From Sphingopyxis sp. UBA6723 (GTDB lineage: Bacteria > Pseudomonadota > Alphaproteobacteria > Sphingomonadales > Sphingomonadaceae), in assembly GCF_002454115.1 (NCBI RefSeq), contig NZ_DKIH01000009.1:219198-283197 (forward strand): 64,000 bases of DNA, written 5' to 3'. The stretch's first letter is position 1. Every line of letters begins with the position of its first letter. A model generated the notes under the pieces. It searched no databases, was not told where the DNA came from, and was given only the letters and a program-made list of their open reading frames with translations. This document shows, one piece after another, positions 43,377 through 52,504 of this stretch. Position numbers and translations under genes: made by a program.

Positions 43377-44599
43377 AGCGCGGGCAGCAAGGCTTTCAGC
43401 GGCGTCTCCGTATCGGCGAGCTGCTCGGCGGTTGCCTGCAGTCCGGCGGTCACGATCATCCGGCCCTGGACATAATCCTTGGTCGCATTGACGCAGTCGA
43501 TTGCGATCACCCGCCCCGCTTTCAGATAGACGACCGAGAAGCTGCGCGTCGCCGGGTCGCCGCGCATCACCGCACGGTCGTGGCCGGTCGACAATCCGGC
43601 GGTCTGAAGCTTGAGGTCATATTGGTTCGACCAGAACCAGGGGATCGCATGATAGGGCGCTTCATCGCCGCAAATCCCCTTGGCAACGACATTGGCCTGA
43701 TCATTGGCATTCTGCACCGATTCCAGCCGGATCACGACGCCCTCGGCAAAGTCATTCTCGTGCGCGGCGCAGTCGCCGATCGCATAAATGTCGGGCAGGC
43801 TGGTCTTGCACAGACGGTCGACCAGCACGCCATTGCCGCCCGCCGCACCCGCCGCGATCAGCGGCTCGACCGCCGGAACGATGCCGATGCCGACGATGAC
43901 CAGATCGGCGGGGATGACTTCGCCGTCCGCCAGCCGTACCCCGGTGACATGGCCCTCCCCCTCGATCGCCTCGACCGCGACGCCGAGCCGCAGGTCAACG
44001 CCATGCTCGCGATGCTCGCGCTCGTAGAAGCGCGAGAGTTCGGTCCCCGCGACGCGCGCCAACACGCGGTCCTGCGCTTCGAGCAGCACGACCGTCTTGC
44101 CCGCCTTGCGCAGCACCGCCGCGGCCTCCAGCCCGATATAGCCGCCGCCGATGACAACGATCTGGTTCGCTGTTTCGGACGCCGCCTTCATCGCATCGGC
44201 ATCGGCGCGGGTCCGCACGCCCTGAACGCCCGGCAGGTCGCCGCCCGGGATCGGCAGCATCCGCGGGCTGCCGCCGGTCGCCCAGACCAGCTTGCCGTAA
44301 CCGATCATTTTGCCGCCGTCCGTGGTGACGTGGTGCGCCGCGGGATCGACCGACACGACCCGCGTTCCCAGCAGCATTGTCACCTCGCGCTCGTCCCAGT
44401 ATTTGGCGGGACGCAGTTGGATCCGTTCGAATTCCTTTTCGCCCGCGAAATACTCTTTCGACAACGGCGGCCGCTCATAGGGCAGTTCGGGTTCGTCGCC
44501 GATGATCGCGATGCTGCCGGTGAATTTTTGGGTGCGCAGCATGATCGCGGCTTGCGCGCCGCCATGGCCGGCACCGACAATCACCACGTCGAAGTGCAT
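43373..44599 (-). CDS. ferredoxin/rubredoxin reductase-type flavoprotein
   Basis: A 408-residue NAD(P)H-dependent FAD oxidoreductase. VIVGAGHGGAQAA at the start binds FAD, VVIGGGYIGLEAAAVLRKAG near residue 150 binds NADH, and YAIGDCAAHEN near 275 is the second FAD motif. The C-terminal domain (WFWSNQYDLKLQTAGL) is the reductase domain of dioxygenase- and P450-linked ferredoxin reductases. ATG at 44599 after GGGAGAGG. No ferredoxin or oxygenase is adjacent, so the partner is unknown. Confidence 0.9.
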   Translation of the reverse strand: MHFDVVIVGAGHGGAQAAIMLRTQKFTGSIAIIGDEPELPYERPPLSKEYFAGEKEFERIQLRPAKYWDEREVTMLLGTRVVSVDPAAHHVTTDGGKMIGYGKLVWATGGSPRMLPIPGGDLPGVQGVRTRADADAMKAASETANQIVVIGGGYIGLEAAAVLRKAGKTVVLLEAQDRVLARVAGTELSRFYEREHREHGVDLRLGVAVEAIEGEGHVTGVRLADGEVIPADLVIVGIGIVPAVEPLIAAGAAGGNGVLVDRLCKTSLPDIYAIGDCAAHENDFAEGVVIRLESVQNANDQANVVAKGICGDEAPYHAIPWFWSNQYDLKLQTAGLSTGHDRAVMRGDPATRSFSVVYLKAGRVIAIDCVNATKDYVQGRMIVTAGLQATAEQLADTETPLKALLPAL

Positions 44600-44727
44600 C
44601 AATACCTCTCCCGCAATTCGTTCGCGCGTCCCTTGCACGGGATGCAGGGTGAGACAAGCAGCACCCCCTGCCCGTCGGCAAAGAAAAACTTGAGGCGCGC
44701 ACCGTGCCGACCCGGTTGCCGAACCCG

Positions 44728-45507
44728 TCAGTCGCGGCGCGCGAGGCGGGCGCGAATGGCCGCGGTATAGGTGCGGCCGACCCTGAGTTCGGTACCGTCG
44801 GTCAGGACCGCGATCAGCGAATGAAACTGCCCGCCCTTCACGCGTTCGACCGCGTCGATCCGCACCATCGTGCTGCGGTGGATGCGCAGAAACTGCTGCA
44901 CCGGCAATTGACGTTCCAGGGTCGCCAGATTTTCATTGTACAAATAGCTTTGGCCGTCGGCGTGGATGCGGACATAATCGCGTTCGGCCGCGACATGGGT
45001 GATACTCTCGGGCTTGATGCGGATATATTCGCCGCCTGCCCGCACCCATAGTTCGGCCATATGCGGCCGCGACGCATCGCCGGTGGCACGCAAATTGGCC
45101 ACTACTTCTTCCAGCTCGCGGATGCGGTCGGCGCTGTTCGACTGCTCGGCAACCGCACGCGCACGCTCCATCGCGGTCTGGAACCGTCCGGTTTCGATCG
45201 GCTTGGTCACATAATCCACCGCGCGCGCCTCAAAAGCGCGCAGCGCCTGGTCATTGAACGCGGTGACGAAAATGACGGCGGGCGCAGGATCGGGCAAGTG
45301 CCGGATCAGGTCGAACCCGCTGCCCCCCGGCATCCGGATGTCGAGCAAGATGATGTGGCAGGGGTTAGCCGCCAACCAGTCGATGGCCTGCGCGACATTG
45401 CCCGCCTGGCCGACCTCGCCAACCCAGGGCAATTGCTGCGCGAGCCGCACCGCACGGCGCCGGGCCAATGGCTCGTCATCGACCACCAAAATCGACAACC
45501 GCTGCAT
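44728..45507 (-). CDS. LytTR-family response regulator
   Basis: 259 residues. Receiver domain 1-125 with acidic pocket DDEP near 10, phospho-Asp in LLDIRMPGGSGF near 56 and Lys in YVTKPIE. A LytTR DNA-binding domain follows (about 150-255) with RDYVRIHADGQSYLYNE and FLRIHRSTMV. ATG overlaps the kinase stop by one base (TGATG), so the pair is translated together. Confidence 0.92.
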   Translation of the reverse strand: MQRLSILVVDDEPLARRRAVRLAQQLPWVGEVGQAGNVAQAIDWLAANPCHIILLDIRMPGGSGFDLIRHLPDPAPAVIFVTAFNDQALRAFEARAVDYVTKPIETGRFQTAMERARAVAEQSNSADRIRELEEVVANLRATGDASRPHMAELWVRAGGEYIRIKPESITHVAAERDYVRIHADGQSYLYNENLATLERQLPVQQFLRIHRSTMVRIDAVERVKGGQFHSLIAVLTDGTELRVGRTYTAAIRARLARRD

Positions 45508-46640
45508 CAGATCGCCCAGGGAAGGCGGATTTCGGCGCGGAACAGCGCCGGGGTCAATTTGGTTTCAAATCCGCTGTCGCCGCCAAAGCGCGCCGACAGC
45601 CGTTCGGCCACATTGCGCAATCCGATCCGGCTGCCCGGTCGCACAGCGCTTTCTTCGACCGAACAGAGATCATTCTCGACCCGAATGCCGAGACGATCGC
45701 CTTCCCGCCACGCGGTGATCCGGATCCCGACTTCCCCGGTACAGGGCTCGACGCCATGGCGGACAGCATTTTCGACCAGCGGTTGCAGGATCAAATTGGG
45801 GACCAGCGCCTGAAGCGCGGCTTCCTCCACATCAATGGTGAACCGCATCCGATCCGGGAAACGCTCGCGCTCGATCTCCAGATAATCCTCCTGCAAGGCG
45901 AGTTCGGCCGCCAAGGTGACGTCCTTCATCGGATCGAGTTCCAGCGTCTGGCGGAGAAACGCCGACAGCGACACCATCATCCGCTGCGCCCGTGCGGTCG
46001 CCCCCTCCTCGACCAGCCCCATCGCCGAATTGAGCGTGTTGAACAGGAAATGCGGATTGATTTGATAGCGCAGCGCGCGCATCTGCGCCGACAGCGCCTC
46101 CTCGCGCGCCAGCGCCAGACTGCGCTCGCGGTCGCGGACATCAAAGCTGTAGATCAATGCGACATAAAGGCACGACCAGCCAAAAAACATCGCGGTGCTG
46201 GAAATCATCGTGTGTCCGAACTGGACGTTGTCGAACACCCAGCTGTCGGGCCGCGCCATCCACAGATAGATGACAATGTCGATCACGCTGTAGATCGCTG
46301 CAGCCAGGATCGAGAACGTAAAGGCGATCACGACCTTGGTGAAGATCGATACGGCGCGCAGCCGGAACAACAGCGCGGTGACCACCAAAGTCAGCCCGGC
46401 TCCAAAGCTGTTCAGCACCACCTTGCCGAATGCCGACGCGATCGGATCGGTCCCGGCAATGCCCCACAACAAGCTGTCCGAAAGCAGCACGCACAGCCAG
46501 AACAGAGCCGCCAGCTTGACCGTCGTCGCGGTAATCGCCTTGCGTTCCTGCGGGGTCGCCACGCCCAGTGGCGCGGGCGGATTGGCGCCGCCGCGGATCA
46601 ACCGGGCCTGTTGTGCCTGTTCCTCTGAAACGCTCGTCAT
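45507..46640 (-). CDS. LytS-type sensor histidine kinase
   Basis: 377 residues. Four membrane helices (about 33-55, 65-90, 95-122, 130-160) act as the sensor; then the kinase domain: phospho-His in LRYQINPHFLFNTLNS (His near 200) and the N-box in LILQPLVENAVRHG near 295, with GSRIGLRNVAERL as the G-box. ATG at 46640 (MTSVSEEQAQQ) was taken; the frame extends to 46757 but would overlap the divergent LuxR gene. Partner of the LytTR regulator. Confidence 0.9.
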   Translation of the reverse strand: MTSVSEEQAQQARLIRGGANPPAPLGVATPQERKAITATTVKLAALFWLCVLLSDSLLWGIAGTDPIASAFGKVVLNSFGAGLTLVVTALLFRLRAVSIFTKVVIAFTFSILAAAIYSVIDIVIYLWMARPDSWVFDNVQFGHTMISSTAMFFGWSCLYVALIYSFDVRDRERSLALAREEALSAQMRALRYQINPHFLFNTLNSAMGLVEEGATARAQRMMVSLSAFLRQTLELDPMKDVTLAAELALQEDYLEIERERFPDRMRFTIDVEEAALQALVPNLILQPLVENAVRHGVEPCTGEVGIRITAWREGDRLGIRVENDLCSVEESAVRPGSRIGLRNVAERLSARFGGDSGFETKLTPALFRAEIRLPWAI

Positions 46641-46748
46641 CACCAACAAGCCATTGGTAGAAAACTCCACCCGTTCATTGTCGCCTGCAAGCCAACTGCC
46701 GGTTTCCCCCCTCATCCTTTGTCGCCGATGCGATAGCATTGCCGCGCC

Positions 46749-47198
46749 ATGAAACATATCGACCCGTCATCATATCCCGCGTTGCAGTCGGACGTCGATC
46801 CCCGCGCTCGCGATGACCGGACCATCGTCCTGGTAACGATTTCGCGGTATCGCGGCGAGGACGCCATTTCGCGAATTAAATCGGTGCTCCCCGGTTCGGA
46901 GATCATCAACCTGTCCCAGCTGTACGTCGATCGCGACGTCACCGATATCCTCGCCGAGCCCATCTCCTCTCCCGCGCCCGCGCCGCTGACTCACCGGCAG
47001 CGAGAGATTCTGGACTATCTGCTGAGCGGCCTGTCGAACAAGGAAATTGGCCGCAAGCTTGGGCTGTCGCATTTTACGGTGCGCAACCATGTGTCGAACA
47101 TCTTGCGCATTCTGGGGTATCCGTGCCGCCGGGCAATGCGCCGGTCGCTGAACGCCGGGGCGGTGCTGCCGACCTTTCCCACCAGCTTGGCGGCCTGA
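46749..47198 (+). CDS. orphan LuxR-type HTH protein with degenerate N-domain
   Basis: 149 residues. The C-terminal half (about 78-125) is a GerE/LuxR HTH: LTHRQREILDYLLSGLSNKE followed by IGRKLGLSHFTVRNHVSN. The N-terminal 70 residues (TIVLVTISRYRGEDAIS...) look like a shortened receiver without the phospho-Asp. The HTH is notably similar to that of the response regulator at 49981. It diverges from the LytS kinase gene over about 110 bp. Confidence 0.82.
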   Translation: MKHIDPSSYPALQSDVDPRARDDRTIVLVTISRYRGEDAISRIKSVLPGSEIINLSQLYVDRDVTDILAEPISSPAPAPLTHRQREILDYLLSGLSNKEIGRKLGLSHFTVRNHVSNILRILGYPCRRAMRRSLNAGAVLPTFPTSLAA

Positions 47199-47432
47199 CC
47201 ACCGCAAGAACGACGCAGGGCGATGATCGTCGGCGCCCGCGCGGCATGCGCCAACCGGCTTTTCGCATCGACGATGATCGACCGAACCCGGCGTCCGACC
47301 GGACGCCAGATATAAAGATGTCAGCCCCTGCATCGACGCCATCCCAAGGAAATTATCGATAGCGCGACCCTAGCGGAGCATATGCGCGAACCCAATCGAC
47401 CGCAGGAACCGGTACATGGGGCTTTCCAACCT

Positions 47433-48110
47433 CTAGGGCACTGGCGTCTCCAGCGCGATGCCATGTTGCCGCAGCCATGTTACGACCTCCCGCCGCGCCT
47501 GCAATGTTTCGGTATTCAACAACCGGTCGGGGGTCATGAACAGATAACGCTGAAACGTCTGTCCCTGCGCATTGCGCGCGGTGGCTGGCGCGCCTGCGTC
47601 CAGGAGCGCGAGCACATAGCGCGGTTCGTTGATCTGCGCCGCAACATGCAGCGGCGTGTTGCCAGTCGCATCGGCCAGCGCGGCGCTGGCGCCCGCCGCC
47701 AACAGTCGGCTGAACTGGCGGTCATTCTCGGCGAGCATGGCCGACATCAGCGGTGTGCGGCCATTGCTGCGATTGGGCGTATCGGGGCTTGCTCCCCGCG
47801 CCAGCAATATATCCAGATAGGCCGGATCGCGCGCCATCGCCGCATAATGGACCGCGGTATCCCCGTCGCGATCAGGCAACAGCGGGTCGCCCCCGGCATC
47901 CAACATCGCGCGCACGTCACTGGGCGCGGCGCCTCGAAAGATGAGCTGCGTCATGGCCGGACGGCGCGGCGGATCGGGCGTCGTCACCGGCGGCTTCGCC
48001 GCGGCATCCGGTTCGCGCGCGCTGGACAGGCTGCCTGGCAGACCGATAGACACAGCGGCGCCGAGCAGCGGGAGCGCCCATATCATGCGTCGCTGATCGG
48101 ACCTTGCCAT
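47433..48110 (-). CDS. secreted ankyrin-repeat protein
   Basis: 225 residues. Signal peptide 1-31 (MIWALPLLGAAVSIGLPG core), then four ankyrin repeats (about 55-185): DRDGDTAVHYAAMARDPAYL, SNGRTPLMSAMLAENDRQFS and ATGNTPLHVAAQINEPRYVL are the clearest. ATG at 48110 was chosen for the signal peptide; the frame is open to 48251. The 234-bp gap between the orphan LuxR gene and this gene's end (47199-47432) contains nothing recognisable. Function unknown; probably periplasmic binding. Confidence 0.78.
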   Translation of the reverse strand: MARSDQRRMIWALPLLGAAVSIGLPGSLSSAREPDAAAKPPVTTPDPPRRPAMTQLIFRGAAPSDVRAMLDAGGDPLLPDRDGDTAVHYAAMARDPAYLDILLARGASPDTPNRSNGRTPLMSAMLAENDRQFSRLLAAGASAALADATGNTPLHVAAQINEPRYVLALLDAGAPATARNAQGQTFQRYLFMTPDRLLNTETLQARREVVTWLRQHGIALETPVP

Positions 48111-48270
48111 CACATCAACATCCCCTGCGACCATCACAAAACAAAGCCCGTCGATGCACCGGTACGCCGGCCGCCCTGCCACCGCAGGGCGCGCGGCCCT
48201 ATCCCGCCAGACGACGTCCGCCCGGCTGTGACCATTCGGTCGGCACCGCATCCGGACGGGAGAGCGAGCG

Positions 48271-48738
48271 ATGGCACCATGTTCTCACCGCAAAGCGACG
48301 GCCAGCCGATCGATGCTCGCCTCCGCCGGGCTATTCATGCTTGTCATGCCTGGCATCGTCGGCGTTCGGGCAACCGACGCGGCGGCGTTGGATCGATCGC
48401 CGGAGTTTCGCGAATGTATCCGCGACAGCGGGGGCGTCACTGCGGCGATGCAGGACTGCATCGGGGGCGAATATCGGCGGCTCGATCAGGCGCTGAACAT
48501 GGCGTATCGCGGCGCGCTGCGCCGGTTGCCAAGTGACACGGCGCGATCGCGGCTGCGCGCGTTGCAGCGGACGTGGCTGAAAAACCGCTGGGACGTTTGC
48601 GCTGACGAGGTGGCCCGCTCGGGAATGGCGGGCGGTTCCGGCGGCCTCCTGATCGAGGGGAATTGCCGCTTGCGCATCGTGGCGGATCGCACCCAGTGGC
48701 TGCGGGACTATCCGCAGCCTCTCCCTTACGGACGATAG
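48271..48738 (+). CDS. LprI/DUF1311-like secreted protein
   Basis: 155 residues. Signal peptide about 1-37. The mature domain has the DUF1311 pattern of four spaced cysteines (ECIRDSGG, QDCIGGEY, WDVCADE, GNCRLRI) and the helical motif RLDQALNMAYRGALRRL with LQRTWLKNRWDVC. Relatives include the lysozyme inhibitor LprI, but many have no known role. ATG at 48271 follows GGGAGAGCGAGC. Divergent from the ankyrin gene. Confidence 0.78.
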   Translation: MAPCSHRKATASRSMLASAGLFMLVMPGIVGVRATDAAALDRSPEFRECIRDSGGVTAAMQDCIGGEYRRLDQALNMAYRGALRRLPSDTARSRLRALQRTWLKNRWDVCADEVARSGMAGGSGGLLIEGNCRLRIVADRTQWLRDYPQPLPYGR

Positions 48739-48747
48739 GGGAAGCCG

Positions 48748-49179
48748 ATGGACACGATCGAAATCGCCAAACTGCTGCTCTTTTCGGGCGCCGCCTCGAT
48801 GCTTTTTTCCACCTTTCTCGGTTTTTTGATGCTGGTGCCGATGCAGCCATGGGGGCGCCAACTGCTCCAGGGCATGAATTTCAAACAATTTGGCGCCGCG
48901 CATCTTGACTGGTTGATGCTGGGGTTGATGCAGGGGCTGGCGGGTGGGCTTGTCATCGTCTTTGCCGTCGAACCTGCGCCGTCGGCCGTGTGGGCAATGA
49001 TCCTGGGGGGCTGGCTCAATCCCCTCGCCTATGTTTTTCGAGCATTTGGCGTGAATGCCTTTGCATTCGGCGGCGTTGCGACGCAGCGGCTGGCCGCGAC
49101 GCTGGGATTGGGTTCGAGTGTGGCAATCTCTTATGCCTGGGTGGCGATCCTCTCGGCGTGCTGGAGCGGCTGGAGATGA
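48748..49179 (+). CDS. hypothetical membrane protein (143 aa)
   Basis: 143 residues with four predicted membrane helices (about 8-32, 52-72, 80-100, 115-138). The ATG at 48748 lies 9 bp after the LprI-like gene and follows a GGGGAAGCC ribosome site. The segment MQPWGRQLLQG between helices 1 and 2 is amphipathic. No family is recognised; it resembles uncharacterised small membrane proteins of the styrene-oxide-isomerase-like type in layout only. Confidence 0.65.
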   Translation: MDTIEIAKLLLFSGAASMLFSTFLGFLMLVPMQPWGRQLLQGMNFKQFGAAHLDWLMLGLMQGLAGGLVIVFAVEPAPSAVWAMILGGWLNPLAYVFRAFGVNAFAFGGVATQRLAATLGLGSSVAISYAWVAILSACWSGWR

Positions 49180-49255
49180 TCCCGCTTCGGCCCGCGACAG
49201 CGCAACCGTGCGCTACGCAGGTTGCCGCGCCGCGGCGCACACGGTGTTTCGCGCC

Positions 49256-49687
49256 ATGCGGATGAAAATCGCCCGCTTTCCGTCATCCAGCCGCCTTACC
49301 CGACCGACGATTTTGTTCGCGCGCGTCATAACGGCGGGATTGTTCATGGCGCATGCGGTGGTGCGGATCGCCAATGACACGATCCCTCAGTTCGGCCAGT
49401 TCATGGAAGGACAAGGATTTCCTGCCGGCGAAGCGCTGGTATGGGCTATCACCCTGACCGAGCTGGTGGCGGGCTTCCTGATGATCGTCGGCCGCTTTGT
49501 CCGCCCCGCGGCGGCGGCGCTGCTGGCGATTGCGGTGGGCGGCATTGTCCTGATCCACCGCCATTCTGGCTGGTTCGTCGGCGAACATGGCACAGGCGGC
49601 GTCGAATATAGCGCCGCGCTGATCATCCTCTTGTTGCTGATCATGGCGGACGATCAGGATCGCCAGCCGCGCCTAGAAATCCCATGA
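49256..49687 (+). CDS. DoxX family membrane protein
   Basis: 143 residues with four membrane helices. LFARVITAGLFMAHAVVRIAN at the start, ALVWAITLTELVAGFLMIVG in the middle and an HxHSGWFVGEHG-type loop near residue 105 fit DoxX/terminal-oxidase-subunit-like proteins. ATG at 49256 or 49262; neither has a good ribosome site, and the frame is open to 49055. It follows the 143-residue membrane protein by about 75 bp. Confidence 0.75.
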   Translation: MRMKIARFPSSSRLTRPTILFARVITAGLFMAHAVVRIANDTIPQFGQFMEGQGFPAGEALVWAITLTELVAGFLMIVGRFVRPAAAALLAIAVGGIVLIHRHSGWFVGEHGTGGVEYSAALIILLLLIMADDQDRQPRLEIP

Positions 49688-49842
49688 CGTGCTAGCCCAT
49701 CGCGATGGTTGCGGCCAACTGCCGATAGCGTCAATTTGAACCGTCAATTTTTGGGGTCATGCCCGTCGGCGCTCGCCCCTCGCGCCCTTTGCGGGCGAAA
49801 CGACACCAGAGATTCCCATCCGCCAAAGGGTCGCTTGGTGGC

Positions 49843-49872
49843 GAAGGGGCTCGCAGCGATGCGAGCCCCTTC
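49843..49872. terminator. strong GC-rich hairpin after the DoxX gene
   Basis: GAAGGGGCTCGCA-GCGA-TGCGAGCCCCTTC forms a perfect 13-bp stem with a GCGA tetraloop. It lacks a U-tract on either strand, so it may be a 3' stabilising hairpin or weak terminator. The rest of 49688-49980 holds nothing recognisable. Confidence 0.5.
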
Positions 49873-49980
49873 CTGGAACGGCGAACCAGTACCTCATGGG
49901 GCTGGCATCGGCCGTGGCATTGCGCGACCAAGTAACGACTGACGCCGCGATATCTGGCGACAGTGGAGTTTCAGTGCGAC

Positions 49981-50622
49981 ATGCAAATGCCAACCGCCGA
50001 ACGAATTCTGGTTGCCGACGATCACCCCGTGTTCCGCGACGGAATGAGCCGCCTGGTCGGCGGCGCGTTTCCGCACGCCGATGTTGTCGAAGCGGGCAAT
50101 GTCGATGAGATTATGGCGCTGGCCGGCGTCGGCGCCGCGCCCGCCGTTTTCATCCTGGACCTGATGTTTCCGGGCATGGACCCCGCGACCACCATTGCCA
50201 CCCTTCGCGGTCAGTTTCCTACCTCGTCGATCATCATCATTTCCATGTCAGATGACCCCGAAACGATCCGGCGCGTCATGCAACAAGGCGCCGACGGATT
50301 CATTGGCAAGGCCATGCCGTCCGATGCGATGTTATCGGCCATCAAAGCGGTACGAAACGGCGATACGATGGTCCTGGTCCCCGAGACGGCTTCGATTGTT
50401 CCACCGCCGCCCCCATCACAGGCCCGCGTTCAGGAACTCACCCCGCGTCAGCGCGATGTTCTAATTCAATTAGCAATGGGCAAGACCAACAAGGAAATCG
50501 GCCGTCAACTCGACATATCGCCGTTCACGGTGCGGATTCATGTATCGGCGCTGCTGCGGATATTGGGTGCCAATACGCGATCGGAAGCCGTGAAAAAGGC
50601 CGGTGCGCTGGGCATTCAATAG
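49981..50622 (+). CDS. NarL/LuxR-family response regulator
   Basis: 213 residues. Receiver domain about 5-120: VADDHPVFRDGM (acidic pocket), phospho-Asp in FILDLMFPGMDP near 57 and Lys in FIGKAMP near 110. HTH domain about 150-213: LTPRQRDVLIQLAMGKTNKE followed by IGRQLDISPFTVRIHVSALL. A GTG at 49963 is in frame, but ATG at 49981 has GTGGAG upstream at long spacing; start uncertain. Convergent with the hybrid kinase, its likely partner. Confidence 0.88.
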   Translation: MQMPTAERILVADDHPVFRDGMSRLVGGAFPHADVVEAGNVDEIMALAGVGAAPAVFILDLMFPGMDPATTIATLRGQFPTSSIIIISMSDDPETIRRVMQQGADGFIGKAMPSDAMLSAIKAVRNGDTMVLVPETASIVPPPPPSQARVQELTPRQRDVLIQLAMGKTNKEIGRQLDISPFTVRIHVSALLRILGANTRSEAVKKAGALGIQ

Positions 50623-50645
50623 CCGCAGGGTAAAGCCGCTTCGTA

Positions 50646-52355
50646 CTACCCCCGGCGGCTGCGCAACGCCGCGATTGCCGACCGTAGCTCGGCAGGTTGC
50701 ACCGGTTTTTTGAGGATAAGGACGCGCGCGTCGGCGATGCTTTCCTCGATCGCTATTTCATCATGCCCCGTCATCACAATCGCCATTGGCGGAGGCTGTT
50801 GATCGCGGTGGAGTGCGATGCAGTCAGCACCGGTCCTTCCGCCGCCGATGTCGAAATCGGTGACGATCAGATCGCATGGCTGCGCGTGCGGCGGCACCGT
50901 GGACCAGGCGGTAACATCGGCGCCCCATGTCCGCAGCAGGTCGGCCGTCGCATCAAGCACATCGATGTCATCTTCGACAAGCAGGATGCGCAGGCCGTGC
51001 AGCGGCACGGCATAGCTGGTGTTGCGACCAACCGTGCGCAACGGCAACGCAGCGGCCGCGGCCAACCCGTGAATGGCGACGCCCGTCCCCCGCCCCGGCG
51101 TCGAGCGAATTTCGGCATCAAGACCCATCAGCGCGCCCAGTCGCTTGACGATCGACAGGCCCAGCCCGACACCCTGCATATCGGCGCTGCCCAATTTGCG
51201 GATCTGATAAAATTCGTCATACAGCCGCGGCAAATGCTCGGCCGCGATGCCTGGGCCGCGATCGACGACCCAAATCGAAACATTGTCGCCGCGCGGGCGA
51301 CAGCCGACCAGAACTGGACCGCGCGGGGCATATTTGATCGCGTTCGACACCAGATTTTGCAACATGGTCAGCAAAAGCGCCCGATCGGCCAACACGATGC
51401 GACGCGAGGCAACGAAGCGCAGATCGACCCCGGCCCATTGCGCGCTGACCTGATTCTGTTGTTCGAGCATACGGAACAGCTGGGCGATGGCCACCGGTTC
51501 AAGCTTCGGCGTCACCGCGCCGCTGTCGAGCGTGGAAATATCGAGCAGCGAGCGAAACAGCTCGGCAACCCCCTGTAACGATCGATCGATCCGATCGACG
51601 ATGGTGCGCTGCTCGGGCGCCAGACCGGTTTGGGTCAGACTGTTGAGGAATAACCCGATCGCATGAACCGGCTGGCGCAGGTCATGGCTGGCCTGGGCCA
51701 GAAAACGTGATTTTGCGGTGTTCGCCTCCTCGGCGGCGCGGCGCGCTTGCTCGATATCACGAAGCAGCGTCTGGATGTAGATCGGTACGATTAATGTCGT
51801 CAGCGACAGGGTAAACACCAGGATGGGATTGGCGCGCCAATAAGGCGTCAGCGCCGTGATCACGGCTAGCGTGAATTGCACCATCACACCCGCGATGATC
51901 ATGTAGCGCGACCCATAACGCAGGCCGTTGCCGACGGTGACCCACATGATGATCGCGTAAGTAGGCAGCATCGCGGCGCCCCCCGCGATGAGCGCGAACC
52001 CCAGCCCCGCAAAATCATTGATCATCCCGAAAATCCGGCGCGCCGGATAATGGCCGGGAAAGCGAATGATCAGATATAGCTGCCCGGCAGCGACTGGGGC
52101 GTAACATGCAAAATAGGTGAGCACTTCGATCGCCCACGGCTGAATCCGCTGTTCGGGCGAAGTGATGATGCTCGCGCCGATCGCATAAGCGGAAACGAGC
52201 ATGAGGATGAACATGCGGATCCACGCCTGCATCTCCTCCGACCGCTCTTCGATCGGGGTGCTTTTCAGGCGGCGGAAGATCATCTTTGCGATAAACTTTT
52301 CTGTCACAGCGAACGCTCGGCCGGCCAAATTATCATCACGAAGCCAAAGCGCCAT
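50646..52355 (-). CDS. hybrid histidine kinase with membrane sensor and C-terminal receiver
   Basis: 569 residues. About six membrane helices (45-205) form the input module. HisKA with phospho-His in FLAQASHDLRQPVHAIGL (near 225), ATPase with NLVSNAIKYAPRG (N-box near 340) and GVGLGLSIVKRLG (G-box near 397). A receiver domain occupies about 455-569 with ILLVEDDIDVL, phospho-Asp in LIVTDFDIGGG and Lys in LILKKPVQ. The ASHDLRQP type is usual for kinases paired with NarL-like regulators, such as the convergent gene here. Confidence 0.9.
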   Translation of the reverse strand: MALWLRDDNLAGRAFAVTEKFIAKMIFRRLKSTPIEERSEEMQAWIRMFILMLVSAYAIGASIITSPEQRIQPWAIEVLTYFACYAPVAAGQLYLIIRFPGHYPARRIFGMINDFAGLGFALIAGGAAMLPTYAIIMWVTVGNGLRYGSRYMIIAGVMVQFTLAVITALTPYWRANPILVFTLSLTTLIVPIYIQTLLRDIEQARRAAEEANTAKSRFLAQASHDLRQPVHAIGLFLNSLTQTGLAPEQRTIVDRIDRSLQGVAELFRSLLDISTLDSGAVTPKLEPVAIAQLFRMLEQQNQVSAQWAGVDLRFVASRRIVLADRALLLTMLQNLVSNAIKYAPRGPVLVGCRPRGDNVSIWVVDRGPGIAAEHLPRLYDEFYQIRKLGSADMQGVGLGLSIVKRLGALMGLDAEIRSTPGRGTGVAIHGLAAAAALPLRTVGRNTSYAVPLHGLRILLVEDDIDVLDATADLLRTWGADVTAWSTVPPHAQPCDLIVTDFDIGGGRTGADCIALHRDQQPPPMAIVMTGHDEIAIEESIADARVLILKKPVQPAELRSAIAALRSRRG

Positions 52356-52504
52356 GACGAGCTGAACAGTCCGCAGGTTCTAAAGCGCGATAACGTACCG
52401 CGCTTCGTCCGACGGAGCGCGGTGTGGCACAGATTTTTCCGCGCGTCCGCCACAAGGCCCAGGCCATCGTCGCAGCAGACACGCGGTTGTGCCGCCGCGC
52501 ACCG

